Assembly (NCBI GenBank): GCA_030669525.1
Contig: DAOVDO010000026.1
Coordinates: 1-9,472 of the forward strand
Length of the DNA: 9,472 nt
Reading direction: 5' to 3'
DNA from: Dehalococcoidia bacterium
GTDB lineage: Bacteria; Chloroflexota; Dehalococcoidia; GIF9; AB-539-J10
Shown here: piece after piece, positions 7,454-9,472 of the stretch
Layout of the letters: each line of letters opens with the position of its first letter
How positions within the stretch are numbered: the first letter of the stretch is position 1
Position numbers and translations under genes: made by a program
The notes under the pieces: model-generated
Seen by the model: the letters and a program-made list of their open reading frames with translations, nothing else
Told to the model about the DNA's origin: nothing
Databases searched by the model: none

Positions 7454-7476
7454 CATTTTGCACTAGTGCCATTTTG
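7454..7476. repeat. GCACTAGTGC palindrome between CATTTTG direct repeats
   Basis: GCACTAGTGC at 7460-7469 is a perfect 10-base palindrome. It overlaps or abuts two direct copies of CATTTTG (7454-7460 and 7470-7476, a 16-base period). The block lies just upstream of the dtxR -10, where a -35 or an activator site would fall. It could bind a second regulator; there is no direct evidence. Confidence 0.35.
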
Positions 7477-7575
7477 GACATATTTAACCATTGGATTTCC
7501 TGACTATACAGCTATTGTTTTGTTGTATTCGGAACGCAGGGAGACCGCGGATTTTATTGCTACCAAGCAAGAGTT

Positions 7576-7595
7576 TGTGGGAAAAAAAACCCACA
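7576..7595. terminator. Hairpin with an eight-base homopolymer loop after the DUF5667-like gene (possible terminator)
   Basis: TGTGGG (7576-7581), eight A (7582-7589), and CCCACA (7590-7595) form a perfect 6-base stem. It lies 31 bases beyond the stop codon of the gene that ends at 7627 on the minus strand. In that transcript the loop would be U8, with no U tract after the stem, so it is not a canonical intrinsic terminator. It is still the only clear structure between this gene and the dtxR promoter. Confidence 0.35.
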
Positions 7596-7626
7596 CCTTA
7601 AGTCAAAGTCCGCTTATCTATCACTC

Positions 7627-8928
7627 TCAGAGAAAGCACCAGGCACAGTCGCTCACATGAAAATAGATTTCTCCACTGACGACATTACCATATCTATCAG
7701 ATACCAATACAGTGAGAACAACATCACATTTACGGGAAGGCGCAGTCCATGTAATTGTAGAACCCTCACCAGTGATTTCACCTTTGCTAGCTGACCATTC
7801 ATAGCTCAGCATATCTCCACCCGAAACAACACATTCTATTTCACACCTTTTATTTTTCAAGATTGTGTAACCTATTAATTGCTCAACGAAATATTTGGGC
7901 GTTTCAGGAGTGACTATCAAGCTCTCAATAACCGGTGGAGGTGGAAATTCTACGTTAATAGTCAATGATGCAGTATCTTCTCCACCACAACCATCACTGA
8001 CTATGACCATAACATCATAATTATCTTCCTTTTCAGGGGGAATCCAGGTAACGGATGGACCTGAGCCAGAAATCTGACCTCCACTGGCTGACCATTCATA
8101 GTTCAAGCTATCGCCATCGGGATCCTCAGCTTGGCACATAATATGGCATTTATCCGTCGGGGTAAGCCATTCATCATCGGTTACCAAACTGGTAATAGCC
8201 GGTGGATGATTCACAGACGTTGGGATACCTACAGAACCAGTAGCTTCTTCAGGATTTTGTGACACCATTCCCAATCTTTCCCGAATTCTAAATTGTGTCT
8301 CACTATCCACATCACCGAATTGAATGCTGAGATCCTCTCTGAACCGATACATCTGCTGGTTTCCTTGTATTTCTTCAATAGCATGTCCCAGCAGAGAACT
8401 CGAATTCTCAATAGCGCCTAAAATCCCCTCCTTTGCCCATTCTGGTACCTTTTCCAGTACGCTAGCCAGAATTAGTTGTTGGTTAAGGTGGTCTTGTTTG
8501 AGTTTGGTCATCAACCCTTCGGTATCTTTACCTTCTTGCCTCATCTTCACCACCCACTTAAGTGTCTCTTGTAGCTGTTCCTGGAAACTGCCACATTGCT
8601 TCCCTGTGAGTATATATTCTTCTTTTTGGCACAGTTCTTTTATAGCCAGCGCATCCTCATTAGCAAATCTCAATGCCAACTCAGCTTTCTTCGGGCTTCT
8701 AAAAGCGAAGAAAAGGCGGAGAGTTCTGCTCCAATCCTTAGTAAAGTAGAATGGAGAGTTGGGTAAAATGCCACAATCATCTACATGATCAATAGAAATT
8801 GTGTCTGGAACAGAAGCTTGCACAGCATCTTGCTGCCGAGTATGACCGGGATTCATAGTAAATACTATCCCAACAATTACAATAATAATAATAAAAGACC
8901 AAAACTTTTTATTGAAGCCTAACAGCAT
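7627..8928 (-). CDS. Exported or membrane-anchored protein with DUF5667-like segment and two tandem PKD/Ig-like domains
   Basis: I recognise no specific function. Residues 10-24 form one strongly hydrophobic segment after KK, acting as a signal anchor or signal peptide (a possible cleavage point is VQA-S near 38), so the rest is outside the membrane. Residues 52-160 (CGILPNSPFYFTKDWSRTL, then a helical charged region) resemble DUF5667 proteins. A helical linker follows to about 225. Two beta-rich repeats, about 242-326 and 332-426, both contain a C-x3-C (261/265 and 362/366), then YEWSAS (277-282 and 376-381), a glycine-rich turn, and TW.(P/A)P. They are spaced 99 residues apart and look like PKD/Ig-type modules. 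There are 11 cysteines, and the C-terminus ends in C428-x2-C431. GAGG lies 8 bases before the ATG. The gene follows the arsR-family gene by 44 bases, so it may be that regulator's target. Confidence 0.82.
   Translation of the reverse strand: MLLGFNKKFWSFIIIIVIVGIVFTMNPGHTRQQDAVQASVPDTISIDHVDDCGILPNSPFYFTKDWSRTLRLFFAFRSPKKAELALRFANEDALAIKELCQKEEYILTGKQCGSFQEQLQETLKWVVKMRQEGKDTEGLMTKLKQDHLNQQLILASVLEKVPEWAKEGILGAIENSSSLLGHAIEEIQGNQQMYRFREDLSIQFGDVDSETQFRIRERLGMVSQNPEEATGSVGIPTSVNHPPAITSLVTDDEWLTPTDKCHIMCQAEDPDGDSLNYEWSASGGQISGSGPSVTWIPPEKEDNYDVMVIVSDGCGGEDTASLTINVEFPPPPVIESLIVTPETPKYFVEQLIGYTILKNKRCEIECVVSGGDMLSYEWSASKGEITGEGSTITWTAPSRKCDVVLTVLVSDRYGNVVSGEIYFHVSDCAWCFL
7790..8101 (-). repeat. 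Intragenic duplication marked by a 15-base identical direct repeat
   Basis: GCTGACCATTCATAG occurs identically at 7790-7804 and 8087-8101, 297 bases (99 codons) apart. It encodes the YEWSA segment of each PKD/Ig-like domain. The surrounding sequence is diverged, so this is an old domain duplication in which the core strand has stayed conserved. Confidence 0.8.
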
Positions 8929-8951
8929 CTATTCAACCTCGAAAAGAACAG

Positions 8952-8960
8952 AATATATCA
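8952..8960 (-). promoter_or_regulatory. Candidate internal extended -10 promoter before the DUF5667-like gene
   Basis: TGA-TATATT on the minus strand (hexamer 8952-8957, TGn 8958-8960) lies in the 44-base gap after the arsR-family gene and 24 bases before the ATG. There is no good -35. Just upstream, TTCGTATA at 8964-8971 is identical to the start of the tandem-repeat block in the arsR promoter (9335-9342), so it might be a single secondary operator site. Read-through from the arsR promoter is an equally good explanation for expression. Confidence 0.3.
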
Positions 8961-8972
8961 TAGTTCGTATAC

Positions 8973-9311
8973 CTAGCCCGGACCTAATCTCTTAACACTT
9001 TTCAATCGGTTTTTGTCAATCAAAGCTATTTCATCATTCTGCAATGCTCTTTTGACACCCTCAATCAGGTCTATGGCATACTTCTGCAAATTTCTTTCAT
9101 CTACTGAATATAAAGACCAAAGACCGTACCTGGTAAGCTTTAAAAATCCTGCGTCATAAAGGGTGCTTAAACTTCGTGAAGCGCGAGTTTGGGAAATTTG
9201 TAAAGTTCTCATTACCTCGGAAACGCAACAATTCTGTTCCACAAGCACATTTAATACCCGCAGCCTAGTCTCATCTGATAGGGCTCTGCAAGATTTAACT
9301 AACTCACGCAT
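8973..9311 (-). CDS. ArsR-family winged-helix transcriptional regulator
   Basis: A small cytoplasmic dimeric repressor of 112 residues, normal for the ArsR/SmtB family. ALSDETRLRVLNVL (10-23) is the family's signature helix. The helix-turn-helix spans about 28-56 (VSEVMRTLQISQTRASRSLS, then LYDAGFL), and the wing is RYGLWSLYSV (61-70). The classic As/Cd site C-V-C in the helix before recognition is not kept: the sequence is C28-C29-V30-S31-E32, with another cysteine at C8. The ligand is therefore unknown; a different metal site, a thiol or redox switch, or no metal at all are possible. No Shine-Dalgarno sequence precedes the ATG. The next gene downstream on the strand is the DUF5667-like envelope protein, its likely target. 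Confidence 0.9.
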   Translation of the reverse strand: MRELVKSCRALSDETRLRVLNVLVEQNCCVSEVMRTLQISQTRASRSLSTLYDAGFLKLTRYGLWSLYSVDERNLQKYAIDLIEGVKRALQNDEIALIDKNRLKSVKRLGPG

Positions 9312-9336
9312 ATGAAAAAAACGATAGATTTAAATT

Positions 9337-9368
9337 CGTATATGCGTATATTCGCATATTTGCATATT
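9337..9368. repeat. Four head-to-tail 8-base repeats, candidate ArsR operator
   Basis: Four consecutive octamers start at 9337, 9345, 9353 and 9361, all fitting YGYATATK. Units 1 to 3 also create a 20-base near-palindrome at 9340-9359: ATATGCG (9340-9346) faces CGCATAT (9353-9359) over a 6-base centre with one mismatched pair. On the minus strand the block overlaps the -10 hexamer and the first ~25 transcribed bases of the arsR-family gene. A fifth similar octamer, CGCATATG at 9307-9314, overlaps the start codon. AT-rich inverted repeats at this position are typical ArsR-family operators; the regular 8-base period is unusual. Confidence 0.65.
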
Positions 9369-9395
9369 TTATCTGAGTGAAAATAATTCTGTCAA
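9366..9395 (-). promoter_or_regulatory. sigma70-type promoter of the arsR-family gene
   Basis: TTGACA (9390-9395) is a perfect -35 on the minus strand. It is followed after 18 bases by TAAAAT (9366-9371), a 5 of 6 match to the -10. The expected start is near 9358-9360, giving a leader of about 48 bases. A second TTGACA lies 12 bases further upstream (9402-9407) within a direct repeat of TTGACAGAA. The tandem octamers overlap the -10 and start site, so a bound repressor would block transcription. Confidence 0.6.
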
Positions 9396-9472
9396 GTCTT
9401 CTGTCAAAAATTTTCTCTTCTTCCCTTCAGCCTAGAAACTATGCTTATCACCTCAATCTTCCAGAGAATTAC

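Noticed and set aside
7466..7660. A 64-codon GTG-start frame on the plus strand between the dtxR-family gene and the DUF5667-like gene
   Set aside because: It has no Shine-Dalgarno sequence, starts inside the dtxR promoter, runs through the T8/A8 hairpin and into the 3' end of the opposite-strand gene, and resembles no family.
9337..9368. Tandem repeats as a CRISPR array or replication iterons
   Set aside because: Units are 8 bases with no spacers, lie on a promoter and have no cas or rep genes nearby. An operator is the simpler reading.
9442..9472. An ATG-start plus-strand frame open to the right edge of the window
   Set aside because: Only ten codons are visible, with no Shine-Dalgarno sequence or recognisable sequence. 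It cannot be told from chance.

Overview
The window looks like ordinary bacterial chromosome with moderate G+C, read as nine genes: two on the plus strand at the left and seven on the minus strand. I lean towards a Chloroflexota (Dehalococcoidia-like) host. The reasons are the short FeoB variant, the DUF5667-like secreted protein with PKD/Ig-type repeats, and a type I-beta DAHP synthase standing alone. This lineage call is inference from family resemblance and was not tested by any search. I saw no mobile element, RNA gene or CRISPR array.

Left third, plus strand: the 3' end of rplT (ribosomal protein L20) overlaps pheS by 8 bases, and pheT follows after 38 bases. This is the end of the widespread infC-rpmI-rplT-pheS-pheT translation operon. 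The pheS-pheT gap contains a hairpin placed exactly between a strong Shine-Dalgarno sequence and the pheT start codon.

Middle, minus strand: aroF (first step of the shikimate pathway) converges on pheT and has its own candidate promoter. Upstream of it, transcribed in the order dtxR-like regulator, feoA, feoB, lies a ferrous iron uptake module. The regulator has an extended -10 promoter with a 7-4-7 palindrome at the expected transcription start, which fits autorepression. The 117-base gap between regulator and feoA contains nested inverted repeats.

Right third, minus strand: an ArsR-family regulator is followed 44 bases later by a 433-residue exported or membrane-anchored protein. That protein has a DUF5667-like segment and two tandem cysteine-containing PKD/Ig-like domains. 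The arsR promoter has a near-consensus -35/-10 pair, and four head-to-tail 8-base repeats forming a near-perfect palindrome lie over its -10 and start site.

Taken together, the right two thirds hold two small regulator-plus-effector units, one for metal uptake and one for an envelope protein with an unknown signal. The most unusual points are the tandem-repeat operator, the SD-hairpin-ATG arrangement of pheT, the mixed metal site of the DtxR-family protein, and the cysteine-bearing repeat protein paired with an ArsR regulator that lacks the classic CxC site.
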